Assembly (NCBI RefSeq): GCF_004138135.1
Contig: NZ_RYFD01000001.1
Coordinates: 186,001 to 250,000 of the forward strand
DNA from: Candidatus Oscillochloris fontis
GTDB taxonomy: Bacteria > Chloroflexota > Chloroflexia > Chloroflexales > Chloroflexaceae
Length of the DNA: 64,000 nt
Reading direction: 5' to 3'
Positions 8,659-16,319 of the stretch are shown piece by piece (the first letter of the stretch is position 1; every line of letters starts with the position of its first letter). Under the pieces are notes generated by a model. That model searched no databases. It had not been told where the DNA came from and saw nothing but the letters and a program-made list of their open reading frames with translations. The translations under genes were made by a program, and so were the position numbers.

Positions 8659-10320
8659 ATGCCTGCGTATCTGATTCCTTCTGCCGATGGTTTGCCCTGG
8701 CTGACCCTGTTGCTCCTTACCCCATTGCTGGGTATGGCTCTGGTAGGGTTGGCGGGAGCGCTACGCCTTGATGATCGTATCGTGAAGCTGGGTGTACTCG
8801 CCTGGACGGGCCTGCCGATTGCGCTGGCTGCGGTGATCGCCGCAGGCTTCAATGCCACTGCCACTGCTGATGGTCAGGCGGCACTTCAGTTTGTCGAGAA
8901 GATCCCCTGGATTGATGCCATCCGCGTGGACTACTTCATGGGGGTGGATGGGCTGAGTTTGCCCATGGTGCTGCTCACCGTGGTGATGACCCCGCTGGCG
9001 GTGATCTCCTCGTGGGGTGTCACCTCGCGGGTGAAGACCCACTTTGCTATGCTGATGCTGCTTGAGGCGGCCATGCTGGGCTACTTTGTGGCGCTGAACT
9101 TCTTCTTCTTCTTTATCTTCTGGGAGTTCAGTCTGGTTCCGGCCTACTTCCTCATCCAGATCTGGGGCCGCGAGAATCGCCGCTATGCCGCCTTCAAGTT
9201 CTTCATCTATACGATGGCGGGTTCGGTGGGCATGTTGCTGCTCTTCCAGGTACTCTACTTGGCTACGCGCTACGCAGGGCTGCCGACGTTTGATCTGATT
9301 ACGCTGGGGCGGCTCGGCCAGGGTTTGCCGGTCGAGGGTGTGACTGGCACGCTGCGCGAGATCATCTTCAACTATATGCAGCATCTGGGGGTGGCCGATA
9401 GCCTGGGCCGTTACCCGCTGCTCTACACCAGCATCGCCTTCTGGGCGATCTTCGTCGCCTTCGCGATCAAGCTGGCAGTTTGGCCCTTCCACACCTGGTT
9501 GCCCGACGCCTATAGCGAAGCGCCGGTGGCGGGTTCGGTGTTGCTCTCGGCGGTGATGAGCAAGATGGGTGCCTACGGAATGCTGCGCATCATGCTGCCG
9601 CTGGTGCCCGATGCGGCGCAATACTTCGCCCCGGTGATGGGCGGGTTGGCGCTGGTGGGGATTGTGGCGGGTGCCTTCGGGGCATTGGCCAACATCAGTG
9701 GCGATGTGAAGCGGCTCATCGGGTATACCAGTATCAACCACATGGGCTACGTGATGCTGGCGATTGCGGCAGCGGCGGCGTTGCCGGGTGGCGCCAGCCA
9801 GGACTCGCGGGCGATTGCGATTAACGGAGCCATGATGCAGATGGTGGCCCACGGGCTGAGCACCGGGGCACTCTTCTACCTCGCTGGAGTGCTCCAGCAG
9901 CGCACGGGGAGTTGGGAACTCAACGGGCTGGGTGGGCTGCGCACGGTGGCCCCCACCTTCGCCGGGGTGATGGGTATGGCCATGTTTGCCAATCTCGGCC
10001 TGCCCGGTATGGCCGGGTTTGTGGGCGAGTTCTTCATCTTCCGGGGCGCATGGGCGACCCTGCCGCTCTTCACGGGGCTGGCGGTGATCGGCCTGATCAT
10101 CACCGCGCTGGCGCTGCTGATTATGTACCAGCGCATCTTCCTTGGCCCCACAGGCGAGGTCGCGCAGGGCTTTGCCGATATGCGCCCGATGGAGTTGTGG
10201 AGCACGGTGCCCTTCCTGGCGCTTCTGGTAGTGTTGGGCGTCTATCCGGCCCCGATCATGAACTTAGCCAATGCGGCAGCCACGCAGTTGGTGGCGGTCT
10301 TCTTGCAGGCATTGTCATAA
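8659..10320 (+). CDS. nuoM: NADH-quinone oxidoreductase subunit M, copy 1
   Basis: First of two adjacent NuoM-type antiporter-like subunits, 553 residues, about 14 helices. It retains the residues expected of a proton channel: FIFWEFSLVPAYFLI (TM5 Glu), AFAIKLAVWPFHTWLPDAYS (TM7 Lys 271) and SAVMSKMGAYGML (TM8 Lys). This is therefore the canonical NuoM of the operon. A tandem paralogue follows after a 59-base spacer containing a perfect hairpin. Confidence 0.95.
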   Translation: MPAYLIPSADGLPWLTLLLLTPLLGMALVGLAGALRLDDRIVKLGVLAWTGLPIALAAVIAAGFNATATADGQAALQFVEKIPWIDAIRVDYFMGVDGLSLPMVLLTVVMTPLAVISSWGVTSRVKTHFAMLMLLEAAMLGYFVALNFFFFFIFWEFSLVPAYFLIQIWGRENRRYAAFKFFIYTMAGSVGMLLLFQVLYLATRYAGLPTFDLITLGRLGQGLPVEGVTGTLREIIFNYMQHLGVADSLGRYPLLYTSIAFWAIFVAFAIKLAVWPFHTWLPDAYSEAPVAGSVLLSAVMSKMGAYGMLRIMLPLVPDAAQYFAPVMGGLALVGIVAGAFGALANISGDVKRLIGYTSINHMGYVMLAIAAAAALPGGASQDSRAIAINGAMMQMVAHGLSTGALFYLAGVLQQRTGSWELNGLGGLRTVAPTFAGVMGMAMFANLGLPGMAGFVGEFFIFRGAWATLPLFTGLAVIGLIITALALLIMYQRIFLGPTGEVAQGFADMRPMELWSTVPFLALLVVLGVYPAPIMNLANAAATQLVAVFLQALS

Positions 10321-10327
10321 TGAGTGC

Positions 10328-10358
10328 TGCGTGATGCTTGCTATGCAAGCATCACGCA
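10328..10358. repeat. Perfect hairpin between the two nuoM genes
   Basis: TGCGTGATGCTTGC, three bases, then its exact reverse complement GCAAGCATCACGCA. No T tract follows. It lies seven bases after the nuoM1 stop and about 20 before the nuoM2 start, so it could adjust relative expression of the two paralogues. Confidence 0.7.
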
Positions 10359-10379
10359 TGAAGAAACAAAAGAGAACCT

Positions 10380-11891
10380 ATGGGTCTGATAACCATCTCA
10401 ACTGACATTCCCTGGCTGAGTCTGATCTGGCTAAGCCTGCTCGTGCCGTCGGTGCTGATCGCCTTTATTCCAGAGACGCAGCAACAGTTGATGCGTCTTG
10501 TCGGTACTGGCTTTGCCTTCATCTCGCTGGTGCTCTCGTTGCTGATCTTCTTCGCCTACGATCCGCAGGTGGCGGGGTTCCAGTTTGTGGAACGGCTCGA
10601 TTGGATTCCGCAGATCGGGATCAACTATCTGCTCGGCGTGGATGGGATCAGCCTCGCCATGCTGGTGCTGAATGGTGTGGTGATCTTCACCGGATCGCTG
10701 ATGAGTTGGAACATCGAGAAGCGCGCCAAAGAGTATTGGATCTGGCTGCTCCTGCTCACCACCGGTGTCTATGGGGTCTTTGTTTCGCTCGATCTCTTCC
10801 TCTTCTTCGTCTTCTACGAACTGGCTGTGCTGCCGATGTACCTCTTGATCGGCATCTGGGGCAGCACACGCAAAGAGTATGGAGCGATGAAGTTGACCCT
10901 CTTCTTGATGGCTGGCAGTGCGATGGCGATTATCGCAATGTTGGGCATCTACTTCCAGAGTGGTCTGCGCACCTTCGACATGATGGTACTAGCCCGCAAC
11001 ATCACCATGTCGGCGGAGTACCAGCGGATCTTCTTCCCACTGCTCTTTCTGGGCTTTGCGGTGCTGTCGGGTATGTTCCCCTTCCACACCTGGAGCCCGA
11101 CTGGCCACGTAGCGGCCCCGACCGCAGTGAGTATGCTCCACGCCGGGGTGCTGATGAAACTCGGTGCGTATGGTTGTCTGCGGGCGGCGATGTGGCTGAT
11201 GCCCGAAGGGGCACGCGAATGGCTGCCGTTTATGGCGGTGCTGACCATCCTCAACGTAGTGTATGGGGCCACCATCGCTATGGCGCAGCGTGACGCCAAG
11301 TTCATCATCGGCTACTCCTCGGTGAGCCACATGGGCCTGGTGATGATGGCGCTGGCATCGGGGACGCAGATCGGTCTGGTGGGGGCAGTATTGCAGATGT
11401 TTGCCCATGGCATCATGACCGCGCTCTTCTTCTCGGTGGTTGGGCGTATGATCTACGAGCGCACCCACACCCGCCAATTGCCCGAACTGGGCGGCTTGGG
11501 TCGGGTGATGCCGTTTGCGGCGGTGATGTTCATTCTGGGTGGTCTCTCATCCATGGGCATGCCCGGTTTTGCCGGTTTCTGGGCTGAATTTGCGATCTTC
11601 ATTGGGGTGTGGGAGCGCTATCCGCTGATCGCGGTGATTGCGGCGGTCTCCATCCCGATCACGGGAGCCTACATCCTGCGCGCCGTCTACTCGGTCTTCT
11701 TTGATGAGGTGAAGAATCCTGAGTTCCTCACCCTACCCAAGTTGACGTGGCAGGAATATAGTGGGGCGCTCATTCTGGCCAGCATTCTCATCCTGGTTGG
11801 CATCTTCCCCGGCTTCCTGACCGACATCATCAACATGGGGGTAGCCCCGATTGCCCAGCAGTTGAACGATGTGATTGTTGCGGGTCGCTAA
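10380..11891 (+). CDS. nuoM: NADH-quinone oxidoreductase subunit M, copy 2 (divergent)
   Basis: Second NuoM-type subunit, 503 residues. It is clearly of the family (FVFYELAVLPMYLLIGIWG with the TM5 Glu; FHTWSP; LMKLGAYGCLR with the TM8 Lys), but the segment matching copy 1 AFAIKLAVWPFHTWLPDA reads GFAVLSGMFPFHTWSPTG. In this ungapped alignment the TM7 pumping lysine is Leu 229 and the following Asp is also lost. Operons with two nuoM genes (2M complex I) are known and have been proposed to hold an extra antiporter-like subunit. The loss here makes a normal channel through copy 2 uncertain. Confidence 0.93.
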   Translation: MGLITISTDIPWLSLIWLSLLVPSVLIAFIPETQQQLMRLVGTGFAFISLVLSLLIFFAYDPQVAGFQFVERLDWIPQIGINYLLGVDGISLAMLVLNGVVIFTGSLMSWNIEKRAKEYWIWLLLLTTGVYGVFVSLDLFLFFVFYELAVLPMYLLIGIWGSTRKEYGAMKLTLFLMAGSAMAIIAMLGIYFQSGLRTFDMMVLARNITMSAEYQRIFFPLLFLGFAVLSGMFPFHTWSPTGHVAAPTAVSMLHAGVLMKLGAYGCLRAAMWLMPEGAREWLPFMAVLTILNVVYGATIAMAQRDAKFIIGYSSVSHMGLVMMALASGTQIGLVGAVLQMFAHGIMTALFFSVVGRMIYERTHTRQLPELGGLGRVMPFAAVMFILGGLSSMGMPGFAGFWAEFAIFIGVWERYPLIAVIAAVSIPITGAYILRAVYSVFFDEVKNPEFLTLPKLTWQEYSGALILASILILVGIFPGFLTDIINMGVAPIAQQLNDVIVAGR

Positions 11892-11905
11892 GACGGTTGA
11901 GCAAA

Positions 11906-12064
11906 CTGTTCACGATGGGGTAAACGGGTTGCCTTCTCACGAGCGGAGCCTCTTTTTGACGCAAAGGCGCGAAGACGCAAAGGCAGTGATTCGTTATTAT
12001 GTTAAAAACTTTGCGCCTTTGCGTCTTTGCGTCAGAATCTGGGTTCTAGGAGAAGTGTGAATAG
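11906..12064. repeat. MITE-like CTGTTCAC element, copy A
   Basis: Non-coding palindromic element filling the nuoM2-nuoN spacer. It begins CTGTTCAC and ends in a degenerate GTGAATAG. The core is TTGACGCAAAGGCGCGAAGA and its complement GCGTCTTTGCGTCA separated by an AT-rich loop. Six other copies in this window share ends and core (18083, 21299, 25641, 26908, 32500, 49869). The right end carries CTAGGAG. Confidence 0.85.
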
Positions 12065-12084
12065 CTACTACTACGGAGTGAAGC

Positions 12085-13686
12085 GTGTTCCAAATTACTG
12101 ATATTCCACGCATCCTGCCAGAGATCCTGCTGCTCGTGCTGGCACTGCTGGTCCTCGGCTCGGACATCTTCGAGCGTTGGTCGTACACCGCTGCCTCGCG
12201 CTTGGAACGGGTGCGGGCTTCGGCGCAGCTCTCGACGATTGGGTTGGGCTTGATCTTCTTGATCACCTTGGTACAGAGTGGCTACCTCTACACCTTGCCG
12301 GTGGATGCACCGAGCAACTTCCTGACCAACATCCTACGCAACCTCCAGGCGGGTGGGCCGGGGCAGGGCGTGATCACCGGCTCGTTTGCGACCGATGATC
12401 TGACCATGATTGCCCGCTTGACCCTGATTGGGGCGGCCTTCCTGACCAGCATGCTGTGTCTGGATTATCACCCGGCGAGTAATCCCGCCGAGTTCTATGC
12501 GCTGATCATCTTCTCGACCATCGGCATGTGTCTGCTGGCCGGGGCCACCGAGTTGGTGATGATCTTCCTGGCGGTGGAGATGACCTCGATTCCGCTCTAC
12601 ATTCTGGCGGGCTATTTTGGCGATAAGCGCTCCTCGGAGGCGGGGATCAAGTACTTCCTCTTTGGCGCGATGTCCTCGGCGGTTATGTTGTATGGCATGA
12701 GCCTCGCCTATGGCTTCGCTGCCAACGCGCTAGGTGGCAACAGCACCGCCAACGACCTGACCCAATTGAGCAAGATTGCCGAACTGGCCGGTGAGGGCAA
12801 CAGCCTGCTCACGCTAAGCATGGTCATGCTGATCGCCGGGATCGGCTACAAGATCGCGGTCGTCCCCTTCCACGGCTGGTCGCCGGATGTGTACGAGGGT
12901 GCGCCGACGCCGGTGACGGCCTTCATCTCGACGGCCTCGAAGGCAGCGGGCTTTCTCGTGCTCTTCCGCCTGCTCACCGTGGCCTTCCCCAGCCTGAGCG
13001 GTTCGGCGGTCTTTGGCGAGGATCTGGGTGGCTGGACGAGCATAATGGCCTTCCTGGCGCTGTTGACTCTGATCGTCGGGAACTTGGCTGCGCTCCCTCA
13101 GCAGAACGCCAAGCGTATGCTGGCCTACTCCAGCATTGCCCAAGCGGGCTTCGTACTGCTCGGCTTGGTGGCCTGGGCCTCACCGCAGCAGTTTGACCGC
13201 GACCAGGGCACGATTGCACTCGTCTACTACCTCGTGGTCTACACACTGACCAACATCGGCGCATTCGGTGGCTTGGCGATTGTGGGTATGGCGGTGGGCG
13301 GCGATGATGTGCGCGACCTGAACGGGTTGGCGCAGCGCAACCTGCCATTGGCGGTGCTCTTAGCGGTGAGCGTGCTCTCGTTGGCAGGCATCCCGCCGTT
13401 GGCGGGCTTCTTCGCCAAGTTCTACGTCTTTATGGTGGGTTGGCAATCAGGCGCGTGGTGGCTCGTGATCATCGCTTTGATAACGACAATCATCAGCCTC
13501 TACTACTACCTGCGCCTACTGCGGGCCATGTTCATCGAAGCGCCGGTGAGTATGGAACCAGTGCATGCCCCGGTGGGTATGATGACCGCCGTTGGGGTGT
13601 CGGTGCTGGGGGTGCTGGTGATCGGCATCTTCCCGAACCTCGTGTTGGGCATCATCAATCGCGTGCAGATGGTGGCGGGGTTGTAG
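12085..13686 (+). CDS. nuoN: NADH-quinone oxidoreductase subunit N
   Basis: NuoN, antiporter-like subunit of the complex I membrane arm, 533 residues, about 14 helices. Visible channel residues include [17 protein letters not shown] (TM5 Glu), [21 protein letters not shown] (TM7 Lys) and STASKAAGF (TM8 Lys). The start is GTG 12085, preceded by ACGGAGTGAAG. A MITE-like element separates it from nuoM2, and it ends the operon; two strong hairpins follow. Confidence 0.95.
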   Translation: MFQITDIPRILPEILLLVLALLVLGSDIFERWSYTAASRLERVRASAQLSTIGLGLIFLITLVQSGYLYTLPVDAPSNFLTNILRNLQAGGPGQGVITGSFATDDLTMIARLTLIGAAFLTSMLCLDYHPASNPAEFYALIIFSTIGMCLLAGATELVMIFLAVEMTSIPLYILAGYFGDKRSSEAGIKYFLFGAMSSAVMLYGMSLAYGFAANALGGNSTANDLTQLSKIAELAGEGNSLLTLSMVMLIAGIGYKIAVVPFHGWSPDVYEGAPTPVTAFISTASKAAGFLVLFRLLTVAFPSLSGSAVFGEDLGGWTSIMAFLALLTLIVGNLAALPQQNAKRMLAYSSIAQAGFVLLGLVAWASPQQFDRDQGTIALVYYLVVYTLTNIGAFGGLAIVGMAVGGDDVRDLNGLAQRNLPLAVLLAVSVLSLAGIPPLAGFFAKFYVFMVGWQSGAWWLVIIALITTIISLYYYLRLLRAMFIEAPVSMEPVHAPVGMMTAVGVSVLGVLVIGIFPNLVLGIINRVQMVAGL

Positions 13687-13687
13687 C

Positions 13688-13726
13688 TTGGTGTTGCTTG
13701 GCGGCGAAGCCGCCAAGCAACACCAA
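13688..13726. terminator. GGCGGC-GCCGCC hairpin after nuoN
   Basis: Eighteen-base perfect arms, TTGGTGTTGCTTGGCGGC and its complement, three-base loop, beginning two bases after the nuoN stop and followed by an A-rich run. It belongs to a hairpin family with other copies at 15912 and 51324. The position suggests that it ends or protects the nuo transcript; the absence of a T tract makes classical termination on the plus strand uncertain. Confidence 0.55.
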
Positions 13727-13769
13727 AAAACGAGGTTTGGGGCGTAGCCCCAAGAACTTTGCCCATGCC

Positions 13770-13820
13770 CTCTAGCAAAAGACCTCTCAGCACTAGAAGC
13801 TGAGAGGTCTTTTGCTAGAG
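13770..13820. terminator. Bidirectional terminator between nuo operon and convergent gene
   Basis: Perfect 22-base inverted repeat: CTCTAGCAAAAGACCTCTCA(GC), loop ACTAGAA, then the exact complement. The arms contain AAAAG and CTTTTG, so each strand has a short T run near the stem base. It lies between the end of the plus-strand nuo operon and the stop of the minus-strand gene at 13833, as expected for a shared terminator. Confidence 0.8.
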
Positions 13821-13832
13821 GCGAACGCACAG

Positions 13833-14072
13833 TTAGATCGCATGTTCACCACCGTGCATTTCGTCAATCAGGTGCGATTTAGCCTCCACTTCGGCCAGAC
13901 GGGTCGAAGCGAACATCGAGGCTGCGCAGAGCAGATCGTGACGTTGGGCTTCTGGCAGTTCGTGGATATGATCGGGATCGCAGCCGACACCACGCAGATA
14001 CTGGGCGATATAGGCGCGTTCGAGATCAAGCTTGGGGGCAACCATTTGGGTTGGGTCGAGTTCGGTCATCAT
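13833..14072 (-). CDS. Small conserved-looking protein of unknown function
   Basis: 79-residue ORF beginning MMTELDPTQMVAPKLDLERA, acidic, with no membrane helix or signal peptide; the C-terminal half (LCAASMFASTRLAEVEAKSHL) looks helical. I do not recognise it. It is supported by a strong ribosome binding site, AGGAGGT, seven to ten bases before the ATG, and by the terminator directly after its stop. It is followed upstream by an independent hicBA pair on the same strand. Confidence 0.7.
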   Translation of the reverse strand: MMTELDPTQMVAPKLDLERAYIAQYLRGVGCDPDHIHELPEAQRHDLLCAASMFASTRLAEVEAKSHLIDEMHGGEHAI

Positions 14073-14184
14073 AGGGGGTACCTCCTGCTGCTGTTATGAG
14101 GGAGGAAGATCGTTAAAGTGGGACGATCACAGGCAGGTATTTTGATGTTCCCAGTATAGCACTGGCGTCAAGGTGGGGGGCGGC

Positions 14185-14370
14185 TTATGGTTCTGGAATT
14201 TCAAGATCGCGGCAGATCTTCTTCGCCAAGAGATCTGGTATCTCGCGGTGGCGAGGAATCGGGGTTTGCCACCCATTGTCGGGATTAATGTAGATGCTAT
14301 GGCGACCGCCCTCACGTCGGAGCAGGCAGCCGTAGCGCTCTAGGTGGCGAAGCAGGTCAGTGCGTTTCAT
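14185..14370 (-). CDS. hicA: HicA family toxin
   Basis: 61 residues: MKRTDLLRHLERYGCLLRRE followed by GGRHSIYINP. This is the HicA double-stranded-RNA-binding-like fold, with the catalytic histidine in GGRHSIY; family members are mRNA interferases. It overlaps the end of hicB by four bases (ATGA type), so the antitoxin is translated first. A run of IPRHREIPDLLAKKICRDL completes the domain, so the gene appears intact. Confidence 0.9.
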   Translation of the reverse strand: MKRTDLLRHLERYGCLLRREGGRHSIYINPDNGWQTPIPRHREIPDLLAKKICRDLEIPEP

Positions 14371-14579
14371 GCGGCCAGCGCTTCCCGTTTGAGGACGATC
14401 TTGCCTGCTAGTTCGCGTTCACTATCCTCGCGTTGTACATCAAGCATCAGTTCCAGCGCATCGCGTAGGTTTTCACGTGCCTCCTCAATCGTATGCCCTT
14501 GGGTATGAACGCGTGGCATTTCCACCAGCCAAGCAACAATCCACTCTCCATCCTGTACGTATACAGCATTGAGTTGCAT
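14367..14579 (-). CDS. hicB: HicB family antitoxin
   Basis: 70-residue HicB-type antitoxin: MQLNAVYVQDGEWIVAWLVE, then EMPRVHTQGHTIEEARENL and DALELML, the standard partial RNase H-like fold seen in HicB. The start at 14579 has GGAG at good spacing. The frame is open much further upstream into selD, but that extension is an antisense-like shadow. It lacks an obvious C-terminal DNA-binding domain, as in short HicB forms. Paired with hicA downstream. Confidence 0.9.
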   Translation of the reverse strand: MQLNAVYVQDGEWIVAWLVEMPRVHTQGHTIEEARENLRDALELMLDVQREDSERELAGKIVLKREALAA

Positions 14580-14613
14580 AGTTCTTACTCCTTTTTTGCC
14601 TGTTGATAATGAG

Positions 14614-15660
14614 CTACGCCACCACCTCAATCCCCGCACCGGAGCGCACCTCACCGACAACCCACCCACCCTGACCAACATCAGCGAAGTGGCGCAGCAA
14701 CTGAGTTGCGCAGGCTGGGGTGAGGGCGAAGAGCAACCCGCCGGATGTTTGGGGATCGCAGAGGATGAGTTGGTACGCCTCCTCGACATCGGGGGCGTAG
14801 CGCACATACTGATCGGTGGCGAGGAAATCACGGTTGCGGTCGAGGCCACCGGGGAAGATCCCGGCGCGGGCATAGTTGATGGCTCCGGGGAGCAGGGGCA
14901 GATCGCCGGTGCGGAAGCGCATCGCCACGCCACTAGCGCGAGCCATTTCGGCGGCGTGACCAAGGAGGCCAAAGCCAGTAATATCGGTGGCGGCGTGGAT
15001 GTTGACGAGGGCGGCAAGCTCGGCGGCGGTACGGTTAAGTTTGAGCATACTGGCAACAGCGGACGTGAGATCATCAGGATGCCCCTCGTCCCACTTCAGT
15101 GCGGTGGTGATCAGGCCCACGCCGAGGGGCTTGGTGAGCAGGAGCAGATCGCCGGGGCGTGCGCCACCCTTGGTGGTGATGCGTTGGGGATGCACGAGGC
15201 CGGTGACACTCAGGCCAAACTTGGGTTCACGGTCGCTAATCGTATGGCCTCCGGCCAGCACCGCTCCGGCCTCGGCCACCTTATCGGCGCCGCCCTGGAT
15301 GATCGCGGCGGCGATCTCTGGATCGAGGTCATCGGGGAAGGCCGCCACGGAGAGGGCCGTGATCGGACGCCCACCCATCGCATAGACATCGCTGAGTGCA
15401 TTCGCCGCCGCGATAGCCCCGAAGGTGTAGGGGTCATCAACAATTGGCGGGAAGAAGTCGAGTGTCTGGACGAGAGCGGTTGTGGCATTGATCTGATAGA
15501 CCGCAGCGTCATCGCTGCTTTCTAGCCCGACCAACAATTGGGGATGGTTGGGCAGATGCAGCTTACTCAGGATGGCGGATAGGGCACCCGGCCCCGTCTT
15601 TGATCCTCAGCCAGCGCAGGCGGCCATTTTGGTGAGCTGGATTCGTTGGCGCTCATCCAT
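14614..15660 (-). CDS. selD: Selenide, water dikinase (SelD), selenocysteine-containing
   Basis: SelD makes selenophosphate from selenide and ATP for selenocysteine and selenouridine synthesis. The open frame normally called would begin only near 15537, leaving out the catalytic N terminus. Reading through a UGA at 15607-15609 gives MAACAG-U-GSKTGPG: U takes the place of the catalytic Cys (Cys17 of E. coli SelD, GAGCGCK) and the Lys three residues later is kept. With start ATG 15660 (AAGGGG upstream) the product is 348 residues, normal for the family. ESSDDAAVY, GGRPITAL and AGGHTISD mark the ATP-binding region. A small hairpin follows the UGA. No other sel gene is in the window. Confidence 0.92.
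15582..15609 (-). promoter_or_regulatory. UGA codon and putative bacterial SECIS hairpin in selD
   Basis: Read on the minus strand, the UGA (15609-15607) is followed by a stem GGGC (15594-15591), loop CGGGU, and stem GCCC (15585-15582); a G-U pair can extend it. The loop lies 17-21 bases after the UGA and contains G residues, consistent in position with bacterial SECIS elements bound by SelB. The stem is short, so the structure itself is tentative while the Sec assignment rests on the protein alignment. Confidence 0.6.
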
Positions 15661-15742
15661 TGCAAGCATCCCCTTCGTGAAGTGTATCGCGTAGAGGTAT
15701 TCTACCAGATCCCGCCTTTGGTGGGGGGATGGTATGGGTAAA

Positions 15743-15911
15743 GTTCTTGGGGTTGAAGCTCCAAACCCCAATGTTTGGCGGCGCAGCCGCCCCGAACAGG
15801 GCATGTGCAACGTTCTTGGGGCTGAAGCTCCAAACCCCAATGTTTGGCGGCGCAGCCGCCCCGAACAGGGCATGTGCAACGTTCTTGGGGTTGAAGCCCT
15901 AAACCCCAATG
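15743..15911. repeat. Tandem 69-base repeat, about 2.4 copies
   Basis: Units starting at 15743, 15812 and 15881, each beginning GTTCTTGGGG, then a palindrome GGGGTTGAAGCTCCAAACCCC, TTTGGCGGCGCAGCCGCC and CCCGAACAGGGCATGTGCAA. Units differ by only a few bases. Each unit contains two small palindromes, and parts recur near 13740 (GGCGTAGCCCCAAGAACTTT) and 51370. Confidence 0.85.
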
Positions 15912-15952
15912 TTTGGTGTTGTTTGGCGGCGCAGCCGCCAAACAACACCAAA
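15912..15952. repeat. GGCGGC-GCA-GCCGCC hairpin
   Basis: Nineteen-base perfect arms TTTGGTGTTGTTTGGCGGC and complement around GCA. Same family as 13688-13726 and 51324-51364; here it forms the end of the tandem 69-base array. Confidence 0.8.
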
Positions 15953-16082
15953 TAAAGATCTTCGGGGGCGGCTATGCCGCCCCGAACCCACCGGAGGTGG
16001 ACGTTGCATAAGCCATGGTACAATGGGAACCAAGACACAATCCTCTTTACAATCTGGACATGTGCGATTTTGGGAGGTTGAT

Positions 16083-16253
16083 ATGAAGCAGGTCGTGAGT
16101 GCGATTACGTTCCTCTTCGGGCTGGTTGTGGGCCTGATCAGTGGTGCAGCGTTGCTTGCCTATGCGTATCAGATGGCGGGACTCTACCCACCGGATGACG
16201 CAACGATCAAGTTTATTGCCCGTGAGCGCGGTTGGCTGCGCGATGACGTCTAA
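16083..16253 (+). CDS. Small single-pass membrane protein
   Basis: 56 residues, MKQVVSAITFLFGLVVGLIS followed by GAALLAYAYQ, giving one N-terminal transmembrane helix with GxxxG-like spacing, then a short polar tail PPDDATIKFIARERGWLRDD. Function unknown. GGGAGGTT lies five to eight bases before the ATG, which supports translation. It is followed closely by the acyl-CoA ligase gene on the same strand (66 bases). Confidence 0.65.
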   Translation: MKQVVSAITFLFGLVVGLISGAALLAYAYQMAGLYPPDDATIKFIARERGWLRDDV

Positions 16254-16319
16254 GTGAGATGGCTGGGGGTGAACCCTCCAGCCATTTTGAAGCAACCTAG
16301 CAGCACAAGGAGGTGCCGG

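Larger units (their letters stand above)
15661..16082. other. 422-base intergenic region rich in repeats
   Basis: Divergent spacer between selD (minus) and a small membrane-protein gene (plus). It holds the 69-base tandem repeat and hairpin listed separately. A minus-strand ORF runs across it (to 16038), but its sequence is only the translated repeats joined to the selD N terminus. No additional gene is seen. Confidence 0.7.

Noticed and set aside
7114-9852. Large minus-strand ORFs opposite nuoL and nuoM
   Set aside because: His/Arg/Gln-rich translations typical of antisense reading of membrane-protein genes.
14580-15074. 165-codon upstream extension of hicB
   Set aside because: It is another frame of selD; hicB has its own ribosome binding site and the expected length from 14579.
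15743-15952. Possible CRISPR array
   Set aside because: The 69-base units are contiguous and contain palindromes; there are no unique spacers of constant length and no cas genes in the window.
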